A stretch of 64,000 nucleotides of DNA from Rhyacophila brunnea (Eukaryota > Arthropoda > Insecta > Trichoptera > Rhyacophilidae): assembly GCA_022495005.1 (NCBI GenBank), contig JAGYXB010001002.1, positions 1,736,001-1,800,000 of the forward strand. Reading direction: 5' to 3'. Of the stretch, positions 1 to 13,700 are shown piece after piece (the first letter of the stretch is position 1; each line of letters opens with the position of its first letter). A model generated the notes under the pieces. It did no database searches. It was not told where the DNA came from and saw nothing but the letters and a program-made list of their open reading frames with translations. A program made the position numbers and the translations under genes.

Positions 1-3000
1 ATGTTATTTTTCATTAATCTGGCTATGTGTGGCGCTTTTTACTTTAAATACACGCTGAACAACAATATTATAAATATTTTATAATATTGTCAATTTTGGT
101 CTTTATGTCACTTTATTTATTAATACTATAATAAATTGGTTAAACTATTTATTTGAGATCAAAATTGGGTAGGTACTACATATTAATTTTGACAGCTATG
201 ATAAAATGATTTCCCAATTAGTGTCGGATTTTTTTTTCGAAAACTATAATAATTTAAAATATTTCTAGTTAGTTAGTCTTAAATTATGTCGCTAACTCAG
301 GAAGGTTGAAAAACACTTGTTTAATCCATTGCGTTATAATGACACATTACAAAAAAATGAACACGCCGCTAGATTTCAACCTGTCTTGCAGATGCTGAAG
401 CGAGATGTTGTTCAGTCCACTTTTCCACCCCCACCCCACTTGTCCACCCCCACCCATAGAATATGTTTACTTGTATGTTTACTTATATAATCGTCAGGAA
501 AAAATATGTATAAGATACCTCTTAAATGTATTCGGATTAACAAACATTAGTGTCATCAAACAATTTTTAAAATTAACAGTATTTTGATAACAAATTTGTA
601 TGCACAAGTAAATGAATGTGAAAAATATTGGTATATAGTTTTATTTTTCCATCTAATAGTATATAAGTAACCAAAACTATTGGCTTTTTGTTCAACATTG
701 ATTTTTCATTATGAAAATTTTCGCGAGATTTCTCCTTATCTACATATTATATTATTTATAATATCATAATGCCATTTTAGTTTATGACACTATTTCCAGT
801 TTTCAGCATCCATAATTTTTAATCTCCTCATAAATATTAAGTTGGCTTGATTGTATACCTCTTGGATGCTATGTGACAAAAATTGTGCCAACAGCCACAT
901 TATACTCGTGACCATAGACTTTTTTCAAAATTGATAATTCGATAAGTAAATACGATAAGCATTCATATTAATACATCGAAGATTAAGAACATTTGTATTA
1001 AATACTATTTTGTTTAAAACTATTTGTATTTATTGAATAGAAAACAGTTTGATAATGAAAAACACAATCAATTTTGACTTATTGTGTGATATCAATAAAC
1101 ATACAGGCTATTCATTTAACTACGACTTTGTCCATCTGAATTAAAAAAAAAAACAGAACAAAATAGTTGCTTACAGACCTACAAACTTATATGAAGAATG
1201 GGATGGGGGAGCCACTATCGTAAACTACCCAATCAAGACTCGTAACTGAACAAAATATGACATTCGAATGACTTTTTCATAATTGCGTCCTATGGTAGTT
1301 CGTAGTTCCATTTTTGGTCATTCTACAGATAAGTGACTTTTCGGTTTTCTTTTATTTTCGAAGTTAATTAGGTAATTACGATTGAATCTGGTTTAAAAAA
1401 TAATTTAATTAACAAATCAAAGACGATGATGTCAAATAGTTTCTTGCAACACTCGATTATGGTTGGGATTGGGTTATATTATTAATATCAATTTACCCCA
1501 AAATACCAATATCTGAAGGTGGTACGATAGCGTCCCATTTTGATCGTCAACGACAACAGATTATTTTTTAGTATTTTTCTATTACTACATTTCTTTTTTA
1601 AAAATATTTCTCTGTATAATCATATAAGTAACACTGTAAGTAAAGTATAACTGCAAACATTTTATTAAATTTATATTAATAACACAACATAATATGTATG
1701 TAATAGAAGTATTTAACTGTCGTATCATTTTAATTTGCCTACATTCTCTATAAATAATAGAATAAAACTCGTGTATCGATTCAGAAAAGTCTATCGATTG
1801 ACAAGCCGCACGTACAAGTTGTACCGAAATCGCGCCGGAAGGGTTAATTGCCAGGCAGTCGGCGCCCTAGTCCCCCATTGCACCCCTTGCCCCTTTAGCG
1901 CCCCACCACCTTTTACCACCCCACTCCCATGACTTAAGTGGCCTGACAATTACGAATTGTTAAGAGGGGGTTTAATATTACTTGAAGGAGGGGTGGGGGG
2001 ATTCGCCTGATCCACCCCTGCGTTACCGCTCAACATTTATTAGATTACCAAGTAAAAAGATTTACACAAAAATTACGATCACGATAATTAATTGCGAATT
2101 TTATTGAACCCTCATAATAAGCGGCTTTATTTTTTTTTTGGTTTTTTTTCTTCGCGTCTACAGTTTTTGCATAAAATGTATTTTTTATTTATTCATTTTA
2201 AATGCAATAAGTTATAACTAACTAGTTAACATGAAAATCCTCAGAACTAAATGCAAGTATTTTCAAAAATAGGTAAAGATAGCTAGGGCCTTCGCTAAAT
2301 ATTATCAATACTTTTTTTGCCAGTATTGAATCACTCAATAATTTTTCCATAGATGACATATAAATGATGATTGAAAATGCATTAAAATATTGACAATACC
2401 TTTGCCATTATTTTCACTTTAATAGAAAATATGTTGTACTAATAGCAATCAATAAATAGATAACTACACTGTTTTAAATATAAATAATTTGACAGTTTGT
2501 TAGTAGTCAATTGTTTTGAGTCGATATGTTAAAAACACCCGCGGTGTGATCAGTAATACGAACTTACTGTTTTAATAGGTACATAATAAAGTAAATGTGT
2601 ACTGTAAAATTGGATGAGATTAGACCAATGCTGCTTACAAAACTTTTTTTTACCTAATTATTGTATTTTTGTATGTATTAATATAATGTATTTCCACCAA
2701 TAATTGACAGTAGTTAACACCATAAAAATAAGAAAAAACAGATATCTACCTACTAATAATGCTGGAAAAAATTATTTCAACTCAAAATGTTTCTTTCAAT
2801 ATATGGAAAGTTTTTAAAAAGTCTATCAAGAATTTGAGGCATATCTTTAATAATAAATTAACACGGTAACTGCGTATAAATCTTACATCATAATATAATA
2901 CATGTAAATAATTATTATTGTGTTTCATATTTTTTGAAGTTATACTTCTTTAAGTGCGTTTGGAAAATCAGATTAGAGTGTATTTTTGGCGTGTGACATG

Positions 3001-3029
3001 TAACACATAATTTATTTTTTCACACGAAA

Positions 3030-3104
3030 AAAATCGCACTCGATTGGATTCGAACCACGATTGTTCGGTTATCAGCCGAACGCACTGCCTTTACGCCACA
3101 GTAT
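3030..3104 (-). pseudogene. tRNA-like sequence, degenerate
   Basis: On the minus strand TGGCGTAAAGGCAGTGCG acts as an A-box-like part, TTCGGCTGATAACCGAA forms a clean anticodon-type hairpin (loop CTGATAA), and GTGGTTCGAATCCAAT is B-box-like. The T stem has two mismatches and no acceptor stem closes. Likely a SINE head or decayed tRNA-Ile-like copy. Confidence 0.45.
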
Positions 3105-3147
3105 GATAATGCGATCGTGACGATTATACAGTATAATAGTATAGTTT

Positions 3148-3228
3148 ATTCCGTTGCTAGGCAGCGAATTTATTATTATATGTACGAAAAATTGTTCCGT
3201 CGCCTAAGAAACGAATTTATTATTGTCG
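3148..3228 (+). repeat. Imperfect tandem repeat of about 45 bp, two units
   Basis: TTCCGTTGCTAGGCAGCGAA followed by TTTATTATTAT, and TTCCGTCGCCTAAGAAACGAA followed by TTTATTATTGT, are two diverged copies of one unit. Confidence 0.5.
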
Positions 3229-4761
3229 GCCAAAATAAAATAAAAACAACGAGAAATAATTAAATAATTTATTTAGTGATATAAGTTAAAGTGTCTATAA
3301 GTAAACCAGCGGCACTCCAATAAGCGGCCCTGTTTTATTCTAGTTTTTAATGATATAGGGCTATTAAAACGTCAATTCTATCTTATATCACACTTTATTA
3401 TTTGTCAGATCTGAAACACGACGTCTCGCTCAATGATGTGATCATAGTCGACTATAGTGACCATATAATAAGGAGTATGGATTATTTTGCTTGGTGAAAA
3501 ATATTCTTTCGCGTTGTGAATTGTACCTACCCATTTTTATATGTGATTAGCTGTCAAAACTAAGCTTAATATTTTTAAGTGTGATGGGTAGGTACGTTAC
3601 TTTTGTTTGGTATTACATACTTAGTTTATGTGAAAACTATTTTCTGTTTGAATATTTTTGGTTGATGTGAATTTTGACTAACGCGGTGTGCGATTATTTT
3701 ATTTTGTTACGCCAAAGAAGAATAACTTCTAACGCGCGTACATGAGTACACACATCGATGTTTTTTTTTCATTTGCATGGGAATTATTCCATAGAGTTAA
3801 CCAAATATTATTGATATTATCCGCTAATGCCGTGCAAATATTTGATCGTATTATTCTTATTACGGTCACATTATCGGCTTTCAACATAATTATCGTTGAT
3901 GGTACAGTAAATTGAAGACTGGAAGCCGACCTAGATTTATGAAATTATCAGAGTGTCTAATTCTACATTAACCTTGGTGTTAGGTACCCAAGTATTTATA
4001 TGGTGTATCTTCAAATTATTTGAGGTTACGTTCACGTCACATATTTGTAAGGAAAAAGTATCTTCTTAAACATTCTAACCAAAAGTTTTTGACTGTAACG
4101 ATCGAAATCGTTATGAATTAAATTTCATCAATGAAATGTGCTTAGTATGTTCGAATTAATAGCCAGACTAAAATCAATATTTTTTCGGGTGATTGAAATT
4201 TAAATATAGAACATGTTTGTTTATATCCACTTCCATTATTTGTTTATTTTTAAGTACGGATGATACAACTGCGCATATTTGTGATTGCTCTTATTTACTA
4301 AATATGAATGCTGAATCCGCCAACTTGCGGTAATAATTGAGTAATTCCAAATTGAGAAACCATTTGACGATTTATTATTTCTGGATAACTTATTATCGTC
4401 TTTTATACCGTCGGAAATATTATCTTATTTAAAGTTAAAACTACACACATTTAGCGCAATTTGGTATATCAATAAAAATAATATACAGAATTGACTGTTT
4501 GACTATATCTGAATGTATCTTGAAATGTTTGCGGTTTTTGACAGTTTGGCTGAGAGATGCAGACGATAGTATTTCTGAAGTTTTCTATGGGTATATTATA
4601 ATGTGCAAAGACTTACACCTAATTTAAACATGAGTCAATGAGTTATTTCAAAGTTTTACTTTTATATATTTGGACCTCGTCTAGTAAAGAAGAACTAGAT
4701 AAAAAAAACAATAGTTATAAAATAACTATATCGATTCGTTCAAGGCACTGCCAACTATATT

Positions 4762-5015
4762 CAGGCCGCGGCACTGCATTGTAAATTACGATGGTGGTTT
4801 TAGTTATTGATTATTTTCGAAGGCAATATTAATTAAGACTTCGAATGCAATAAATAAAGATTTTTATTACATATTTCATTTAAATTATTACTTACCATTT
4901 ATTTAAATATTATGTAATAATCATTGTTTTCTACAAATAGTTTACCATATTGTATTCGAAAGATGGGCAATAACTATCACTACCATCAACGCTTACAGTT
5001 TCTTGTCGCGGCCTG
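4762..5015. mobile_element. hAT-type MITE, 254 bp
   Basis: The left end CAGGCCGCGGCA matches the reverse of the right end, CAGGCCGCGACA, and further inside both sides share GATGGT and AGTTATTG blocks and a CTTCGAA/TTTCGAA segment. Flanks ACTATATT and ACTATCTA agree at 6 of 8 positions, consistent with an aged 8-bp duplication. CAG ends fit hAT. Confidence 0.65.
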
Positions 5016-6597
5016 ACTATCTATGGTGGGCCTTGTTTCAAGATGTCCAATAATACTAGTTAATAAGTTTTATGTGCTTACAGATATTTTTATCATTGAA
5101 TTAATAGGTCTAGTTAAAAAATTAAAAACATATATTTTTTAATGTAAAAAAATGATAATGTTATCGTAAATACGTCAACGTCTAGATGGGATTGTTTTTT
5201 TTTATTATTAAAACAGTTTCGTGTGAATATGACATAAATTTGTAGCATATACTATGTATAATTCAAAATTAATCAAATATGGGAAAGTAATGTTTGGAGC
5301 CATCAAATTTAAAGCAATATATTATCGTCACTACATTGGTACTCGTTTACCGATATACGAGATATGCGAAATAATAGTTGACAGACAAACGTATATATTA
5401 TATAGTCCGGTCGAAGTAAGAAATAACAAAAGTGTCGAAGCTTTAACTTACGTCTACAAGTTTTCCGGGCGACCTTGAAAGCCGTCTGAAAAATCCTTTG
5501 CGTGACGTCATCTCACCTCAGCTGGGAAAAGTGGCGGGAATTCGTCGGTCGAAATATGTCACCCGAACAAAACGCTCGTCGCCATCTCGCGGTGGAATAA
5601 GTAACTCATAACTACGCCGTACTAATTTCCATAATTCTTTCCATATTATATTATTATTTATGTAAATTATTATTCTATGTCTGCCGATGTAGTGGTGCGG
5701 TGGTGAGAAGAGCTGCGAGCGATGCTGTTGTTTCTAGTTAGTACTTGTACCTACAATGGTGGCCACCTTTTACTTACTTACCCCTTTCGGAAAGGTTCTT
5801 GGAATAATGGCTGTCAAACGCGATATTATTCTGTACGTTTTGAGAATGATATTTCAAACGGTAGATAAATATTTGATTCGCCAGTGAAATTCAGCAGTAG
5901 TAAATGCTTTCTTTGTGAAACCTGCCCTGATCATGATAAAATATCGTATAATTTGTACAACAACATTTATGTTCTCTACGTAGGTACTTTTAACTCTTGA
6001 TATTAGAATAAATTGATAATAATAATCAAAATCCAATACAGTTTTTATCTAGGTATCTCCAATAAATAAATACACCGTTAACTATAAAACAATGTAATAT
6101 TATAATGTTGTAATGGATATGTAGGTATACACTACAATTTGTGACTATTTTTTTTGATCTTTGTTCCAGTTAGTTATAATATCACAATACATATTATTAA
6201 TAAATTTCAAACAGCATGTGATAAATAATTTTATATTAGTTTCCTTAAATTAATCATTTATATTTTAAAAAAAATCAAAATAACTATGAAAAGTTTTTAT
6301 TTAAAAATTAGAAAATATTCATTCTAAGATTTAAAAATAAGTAGTGGTGGGTCTTCAAGCAAAGCTCATAAATTTTGAGTATACATCAGCTTTCACTTTC
6401 CGGAAAAAAGCTTGGATCTATTCGGTTTGAATTTTTTTATAAGTATTATATTTCTGGTGTTTTTCGATAAAAATGCTAGATTTATAAATGATTAAAAATA
6501 TATTTAATTTCTTGACCAAGTGCATCGTTGTCAAAATTAAATTTTGGAAAGATGACAGCAATTTCTTGTTGGAATTCCAAAATCACAAGAAGAATAC
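5016..6597. other. Intergenic, with regulatory-looking island at 5460-5610
   Basis: Mostly AT-rich and featureless apart from the island described separately. Chance frames only. Confidence 0.5.
5460..5610. promoter_or_regulatory. Candidate regulatory island with CRE, E-box and E2F-like sites
   Basis: A GC-richer block holds a perfect CRE TGACGTCA (5503-5510), CAGCTG (5519-5524) and GGCGGGAA (5533-5540) within 40 bases. The clustering is suggestive of a promoter or enhancer, but there is no gene next to it in the window. Confidence 0.35.
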
Positions 6598-6601
6598 TTA
6601 A

Positions 6602-7111
6602 GGGGGAGAGGCACGCCAGCAGAGAACCTAGAGAAAAAATTTGAAGCTTGCAATTTGAGATTTTTTTTGATAATTTACAATTTCATCTGTATTAAATAAT
6701 TATTATGTATCTGAAAACATTAAGAAAATTTTTTATTTATTTTTTTATTTAAAGTTAAACTTACATTTGTAAAAAAATGTAATAAAATGTGAATTCGTTG
6801 CAGGGTTACATCTTATTATTACATTATATTTTGTGATCATATTTATTTTTAAAATTTAGTTTATTAAGTTTTCTATTTTTTGTCGTTTAGATTTTTGACT
6901 AATTCATCGTTTTAATATTTTTTATATTTATTTAAAAAAAACATCGATTTTTATAAAAATATAAATGTGTATAACTTAAAGTTTTTTTCAGATACATATT
7001 TATTAATTAATAAATAGTAAATTAAGAAATTGTAAATTTTCAAAAAAAAAAAACTCAAATTGCAAGCTTCGTATTTTTCCGCTAGGTTCTCTATTGACAT
7101 GCCTCTCCCCC
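6602..7111. mobile_element. 510-bp MITE between TTAA sites (piggyBac-like)
   Basis: Terminal inverted repeats of about 70 bp begin GGGGGAGAGGCA and include AGAGAACCTAG and GCTTGCAATTTGAG on both sides. TTAA lies at 6598-6601 and 7112-7115, the target used by piggyBac elements; the GGGGG end is not the usual piggyBac end, so TA-type elements are an alternative. No coding frame. A fragment of the family lies at 22218-22575. Confidence 0.75.
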
Positions 7112-8183
7112 TTAAACACCTAGCTTAATTATTGGCTAAGAGTTACCCATAATTACGTGTATTCGAATCTCACTGATCCAAATGTTTTTTTTAATTTTTC
7201 CTATATGAGGCTTTTCATAAGTATGTTTTTTTAATAAAAATAAATAATACTTTCACCATAAATTAGTTGGTAAGTATGTTTTATTTGTGTAGGTAATTAT
7301 AAAGAAAATTTTATCGCATCGCAGAACTTTTGAATTAGAATTTTATTTATATTATAATAATTGTTTTCGAGTTTATTCTTTCACAAATTACACAACGAAC
7401 AAAAGATAGTAGTGCTACCCTCTCCGTCCACAATAACTCCCTTACTCCCGCCGGGGGGTCTCCCTACGCCCCCCGAGCCCCCTACGGTGCCCCCCCTAGC
7501 AGCGTCTTCTGTCTCATTAGCATAATTAATTAGAATCTATGTAACTCGGCGCGTTTTGCGCAGCGGCCTTCGTATATCTGTTAAACTCAGTTGTGTAAAT
7601 AGATAAGGTTTGAGTTAAGTTGAGACGAGTTTGTATAAGTGAGCAACGGGTCTCAAAGGCGGTTGTTTAAGGGGGAGGGGGTTAAGCTAACAGACGAGAG
7701 GCAACTATGACATCGCGTATGTTGTGTTCGGACCTTTGGATGTCTATAAAAAATGTCATGCTTTCGGATGCTTTATTATATTATAATATTAATTTAATTT
7801 CCAGTCGTATGACTGTAATTTATTACCGCTAGTATAATATTATATCAAACGATTTTTTCTAATAATTACCACATGCAACTGGATTAGTATTTTTCACTTG
7901 TATATCATGGAATATTTACATCGAAAAAATACAGGAACTTACTGGATTTGTTTCTAATAAATTAATGATCCTGGTAACCCCATTTTTATTTACATTACGA
8001 TGTGAACAATTATTTTTATAGTTAAATATTATTTATTTGAAAAAAATGAGATTTGTTTATACCTATACATAATATATTATCTCAAAGACGCGACCTTAGG
8101 AAAGCGAAAGCTATACATTAAAAAAAAAACGTGTGAACCGTATTACGCGAATGGTTAAGAATACTTTTTAATATTATATTTGT

Positions 8184-8262
8184 ATGGTATCACCGTCTGC
8201 TTCAGACGGCCAAGGTCCATCCAAGGGCTGTTGTCCCTCAAAAGAAATAAAGAAGAGTTATA
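8184..8262 (+). repeat. Possible retroelement 3' tail with two hairpins
   Basis: CCGTCTGCTTCAGACGG is a perfect hairpin, followed by AGGG-CTGTTG-TCCCT and an A/G-rich tail. The layout resembles the tail of the 15388-15486 insert, but no duplication was found. Confidence 0.35.
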
Positions 8263-8486
8263 TAATAATTATTACTATGTCATCGTTGCTATACTTCTTT
8301 GATGACATTTCAGCTCAAGGTACAACCCTGATCTCCTCCACAGTCATTCTCCAACTTTCACATTTCAAGTAAATATATTAATTATTAATTATTAACAACC
8401 GTAGACTTTACCATATTTTTTTAAATAATTTACACATACCCTATATCAAGTATTGATAAAAATTCTAATGTAACTATTCCATTTAG

Positions 8487-8541
8487 AGTACAAAACTTAA
8501 ATCCATTAGAATTTAAATTCAAATTCCATCAAGTACCCTAT
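8487..8541 (+). repeat. Dispersed repeat end fragment
   Basis: AGTACAAAACTTAAATCCAT and TAGAATTTAAATTC are the same as the end of the unit at 26706-26760. Confidence 0.45.
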
Positions 8542-10625
8542 TGATAAAAAACTTAACCTATGCTCACTCTCACGTAAATGAAATGTATCGACATACAATT
8601 ATTTAGTTGTACAAAACTATTTCTCTCCTAATTGAGATCTTTAATGGAAAATTAATTCTACATATCGGGCGAATATATAATTGACACTTAGTTATCCAAG
8701 AATTAATTGTGCTTCTAATACTAATTAATTATTGAATATTTTTTCGGATCGGGTTTATGAAATGCCTCTTTATAACATATAAATTCACTTCATAAAGGTT
8801 TTGACATATACAGTTATACGCTGCTATCATTGTATGATACATATATTACTGTTTTTTTTTTAAAATTTAAGTTTGTAAATATCAATGCATTTTGCTCTTA
8901 CTAACACTATCATAAATGTATTAGTTTCATTATTTAGTAGTACATGACATGATGCTGTAATGCATAAGCACTGTCAAACTGTATATATGTTATAATATTA
9001 ATAATATGTTTTCTTGTTTGTAAATAAATAAGATAATTATTTGATACATCTATTTTGACAAACCTTGGTGGTTGTTAGTTATATCTGGTTATTTTGGCAC
9101 ACCTTATACGCAATCCTTTAATTAAAGAACGGACACAGCCTACGAGTAAGTCCGGTATCTGCAAACCCATCGCATATTATACCTAAGTCCGTTTTATATT
9201 ATAAGTAGTGTGGTTCAAAACCTTATCACTATCCCCACAATAGTATGTATTCTCACTTAAGTCTCGGCCATAATAATATCGTCACAAGTAACACTAGTTG
9301 GAATACACCGCCAGTAATTACCAACCATAATAAAATAATTATTACATTTTATGCTTTCGATATAACAGCAATCGAACGGATTCCAAATTTAAATTGTTAA
9401 AATTCGAATAACAAGATATTTAAAAATATTATACAGCAATTAAAAATTATTATTACTATCTTCAAAGTTATACACTTACTTGAAGTATCTAGGGCATGTC
9501 CCTTAATAGTTATATCATATGTTTTCTCTTACTAACATAATAATTATGAACATGTAGTCAAGTAATTCTCTTAACCACATACTTCATTTTGAGATTGCCT
9601 GGAATAGTTAAATAATTGCAAAACCATAATTGTAAATAATTTTTATTATTAGTGTACCAATACATCATTCATAAAAAGCTATATAATTTCTTCGTTGACT
9701 ACTGTCATATTATTCTCATCTCTAGCTTGGAGATTACTAATGGAATTAACATGTATTTACATTTGCAATACATTCCTTTACGATTCTGTAACACATCGCC
9801 GAGCCAAGTAGGTACGTCGCAGCTTTATTGCTACGTATCTTGAGCTTTGAGATCAGCTGATTATTGTAGTAGGTAGTAATTTAATGTTGCGACTTTGGCA
9901 GATAAAAAGTGAAAACATAGGATCATGCAGTATCTCATCAGATCAGTCGAATAACTACTCATGAAAATTACCCGTTGACAGAACTATATTACTTCAGTTT
10001 TCCCTCTCGAGCTGCAAACGCTTATCAATCACTGCACTTTTGGTTAAACTATGAGAGAAAGGGGTAAAACGAAGGCTTTGGTTCTAGCGGCGAAGAGTGG
10101 GAGGGGGTTAGACGCACCCTTGCGAGGTTCCTTATTTAAATGTAAATTAGGTTCATTTCGCAAAATTAATGTTGTAGGATCCCCCCTGCCCGCCCGCGCC
10201 CCTGATATCGTGGTACGGTCGCTGGGGGGTCTCACATGTGTCATCGGGTTTTATAAATTGTAATTACGTCCACAGTGTTATAATATAATGCTTTATGGCC
10301 TGTTGTTTAAATTAATTAGCGCTTGTTTTAAACCATTTTTAAAGTGAGCGCGGAAACGCTAATGTGCTTGATAAATAAATTATTTTTAATGGCTTGGAAT
10401 GGAATTTATAAAAAATAATTTGAACATAAGCGTCAAAAATGAAAATTAAAATCAATAATTATCTACGCAATTTTATTAAATTATAAACAACTCCTATTGT
10501 CATTTCAATGAATGACTCGTATTCATCATATTCATCATTCAAAAACAGACTAAAAACTGAAAAAATTCTATACTATTGCAACATATTAATAAAGATAAAT
10601 GGTCATTCCCGTAATTACCACCAAT

Positions 10626-10784
10626 CTTATGCCGGGTCCACACCGAAAACAAGTCGCGCGACAACTCGTTAAATTTTACGATAAGCATGATAATTATCGT
10701 AAAATTTCTTAAGCAATTATGATAATTATCGTAAAATTTAACGAGTTGTCGCGCGACTTGTTGCCGGTGTGGACCAGGCATAAG
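10626..10784. mobile_element. 159-bp foldback element with 59-bp arms
   Basis: Arms 10626-10684 and 10726-10784 are inverted copies with three mismatches, containing GGTCCACACCG, AAGTCGCGCGACAACTCG and TTAAATTTTACGATAA. The loop region holds another copy of TTATCGTAAAATTT, so alternative hairpins can form. It has the form of a foldback MITE; target duplication cannot be told from the palindromic ends (CTTATGCC/GGCATAAG). Confidence 0.8.
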
Positions 10785-13700
10785 AGTCGAATATTAATGT
10801 TATCACAATATTGAAGTTCTTTTTGTACAGTTACTTACTGTTGACAAAAACTATATTTGAGTTAAATATCAAAATGTTATTGACGGATTAATTGATCGTT
10901 ACCATTTACGTTACAATAGGGGTTTCCGAATTATAATATATTCAATTAAATAAATAACGCTATATTCCTAAATCTTGTAAATTATTCTTTAATGAAAAGA
11001 AATAGTCTTAGCTTAGTCTTAGTTAGCAAGTAGGTACGTTAAGACTAAAATTTGGACGTCGTCTATGAATCATGGTAAATACATATCTATTATTGGTACC
11101 TTACAGGCGTATATACCATATTATGTAACAGCTACTGTTCTAGCTAGGCATCAAACAAAAATTCATGAATTCTGTCGTGATAGTATATCTGTGTTTTCCA
11201 GAAACATATAATTATAGATAGCTTCATATTATAGTGTAATAAAATTATACGTCATTGCATCCTCAGTTAATAAAAATGGATATTGGAAGTAATTTTCATT
11301 ATTATGTATTATAAAGTTATGATATAAGTAAGTTATTTTTGATAAGTAAATGATTTTTTTAAAACAACTTACTTACATAATATCATTTATATTGCGTCAT
11401 TACTGAAAGATTTTCAAAAAACTTTCGTAAATCCGGAGCAATCTTTCGGTGATCCTGATATTTTAGCGATTATTAGTTCAGTCATTTCCTTCATGATATT
11501 GCTGTAATTGGAAGCTCACGACCTTCCTCCGAAGGCTAATCCTCCCAAAATTACTCGGTTCTGCTATATAATATTTTTAACCTATAACATTTATAAATAT
11601 TGATTCTACAATAAACATTTAAATGATACCTACTACAAAAAAAATTATTACTATAGGTAATTCTCAAACGTAAACTGTATATATAATATATTATTATAAT
11701 GTCACCGTTTCATTTAAAATTTTCTTCGTGTTTTGCTTTATTTAAAATTAAAGAAACACTTACATTTAAATATTCATTAAAAACAAATCTGATTTTGACA
11801 GTGCGAACCTCCTTCAACCCTTCACTGTCCAGAGGCGAGCCCCCTCCCGCCCCACCCCCAGACGGAGACTCGAAAAGGGGAAAGTGGGGCTAGGTGGCTA
11901 CTCCCTTGATTATAATTACTGTTTGTGATATCGATCGACCGGGCCGCGTCTTACTTGTATTACCATAAATGTATAATTATGACTCGTCCTTCCCCGCGTT
12001 GCCTCGTTCACCCCCAGCCGTAGTGCTCAGCTCGTCTAGAAATCTAAAGGGTTGTGATTCATACTTCGATCGGCAATAGTCAACTTAACGATATTCAAAA
12101 TTATTAAAAGAGTAAGTACTTACTTATTTCTGTATTAAATTTGGGGTGGCGTATTGTCCGAACGAATCGGCTGGCTATATCTTATGTATAAATATTCATA
12201 AAGATTGTCATTTATTTTTCGCGCAGTTATATAACTAGTAGGTAGCTCTATATTGCTAATGAGTAGCAAAAATAAACTTATGTCACCTTATAATATCAAA
12301 TGCTAAACTTTTCCTTGCGATATAAGTAGTCGTAATTAGTAATATATATTTTATTTTACAACAAAAAAATGTAATATAGGTACTAATATTTATAGAGCAT
12401 TTTAATATCGACTCGTATGTAAAAAACGAAATAAAGCTAAGGTGATGGTATATCTATCTATAGACATATTATAAATAATAAGCTGGTACATCTAGATTCT
12501 TTTTTTGAATCACTGCATTTGAAAAAGTTGCTGAGTCATATGGAGGACGGAATAATTCCGATCCCACCTTAGATTCATTACTTTCAACTCCTGACTCTGA
12601 CTTTGTTTCGGCAGAGTGTCAGTACACGGGTACAGAAGACACTTCGTGTCATTAAAGGTAAATGACGGCAGAGCAAGTCAAGATTTTTTTTAAATCTTTC
12701 TTTAAGCACCAAGGTGCATGGTTGTTCAGTCCCACACAGCTTCGTTTTTAGAGACAAGGAAGTGTTACATTAACATCTTTTCATTCTGACACGTTTATAG
12801 CATCATAGAAGGCGGCCATGTACAAATTGCGGCTGCATATACATGACGGGCGGAGATGGACTAACTCAAATCATGCCTTCTTTTCAAAAAATATTTTATT
12901 CAGCACCGAGAGAGAAAATTATATTTACCTCAACTAGTAATAAAAAAGTTTTTTTTAATAAATTTCACCGATTTTTGGAATTTGAAAATAAAACTACAAA
13001 TTAGAACTGAAATTATATAACTATTATTTATAAATTTTAGGTTTCATTACTCACTAATATTATTAATTAAGCAATTCAAAAAAATAATAATAATAATAAA
13101 TTAGTTAGATGAGCCTGTGCTATGTTACCCATTTATATTTTATCTTTAATATTAGGCTCTATATTATTTATTTCCCACTTGCTTCTCAACGCACCTCAAC
13201 TACCCCTGGGGTTAGCGATGCACCCCCAGATCCCTGTAGCGCCTACTTTAGGAAACAAATCCGGTTGAAACATATAAATATTACGTTAAAAACATATGGC
13301 GTGTAGGTACAGTTTTATTCATGAAATTGTAAAAATCTGTGTAAATACTAATATTTTACGGCTATCGATGTGTTTACTTACGATTTTCTCAGGTTGTTCA
13401 TATTATTATCTCTTACACTTTTTATAACATGGCTTTATCTACGGATAAGTTATGAATAAATTTCAAAATAATTTATATAATATTATCCATCCAAAATTAT
13501 ATAAAATAGTTTATTATCTAGAATAAATCATCGACATAGTCTAGGGTCCTGACCTTTACACAAAGTCGGCCATTCACGTCTGCGCTCAATTCAACTTAGG
13601 TCATTCGTCTCCGCTTAAGAAAATTGTTTCAATATTGTCATTATTATAGCTGGTTCATTTCAAATAACGTACTTATCTAATTGCAACTTGTCGAAATATT

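Larger units (their letters stand above)
1..4761. other. Intergenic, AT-rich
   Basis: No gene or exon is supported. C-rich patches at 420-460 and 1860-1930 and a G-rich patch at 1960-2030 stand out; the last, with GGGGTGGGGGGATTCGCCTG, may be part of an unrecognised element. A degenerate tRNA-like copy and a small tandem repeat lie near 3030-3230. Confidence 0.6.
7116..10625. other. Intergenic, with GC-rich islands at 7420-7690 and 10050-10240
   Basis: Two sharply GC-richer islands sit in otherwise AT-rich DNA. The second gives open frames on both strands (10044-10263), which reflects composition, not coding. They may be conserved non-coding elements or CpG-type regulatory sites. Confidence 0.45.

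Noticed and set aside
405..587. C-rich start of a 60-codon frame
   Set aside because: CCACCCCCACCC-type runs followed by AT-rich DNA; no coding signal.
10044..10263. Overlapping frames on both strands
   Set aside because: Open frames on both strands of a GC-rich island reflect few stop codons, not coding.
12540..12870. Possible exon or transposon remnant
   Set aside because: GC-richer and not obviously repetitive, but no frame longer than chance, no repeat ends and no second copy in the window.
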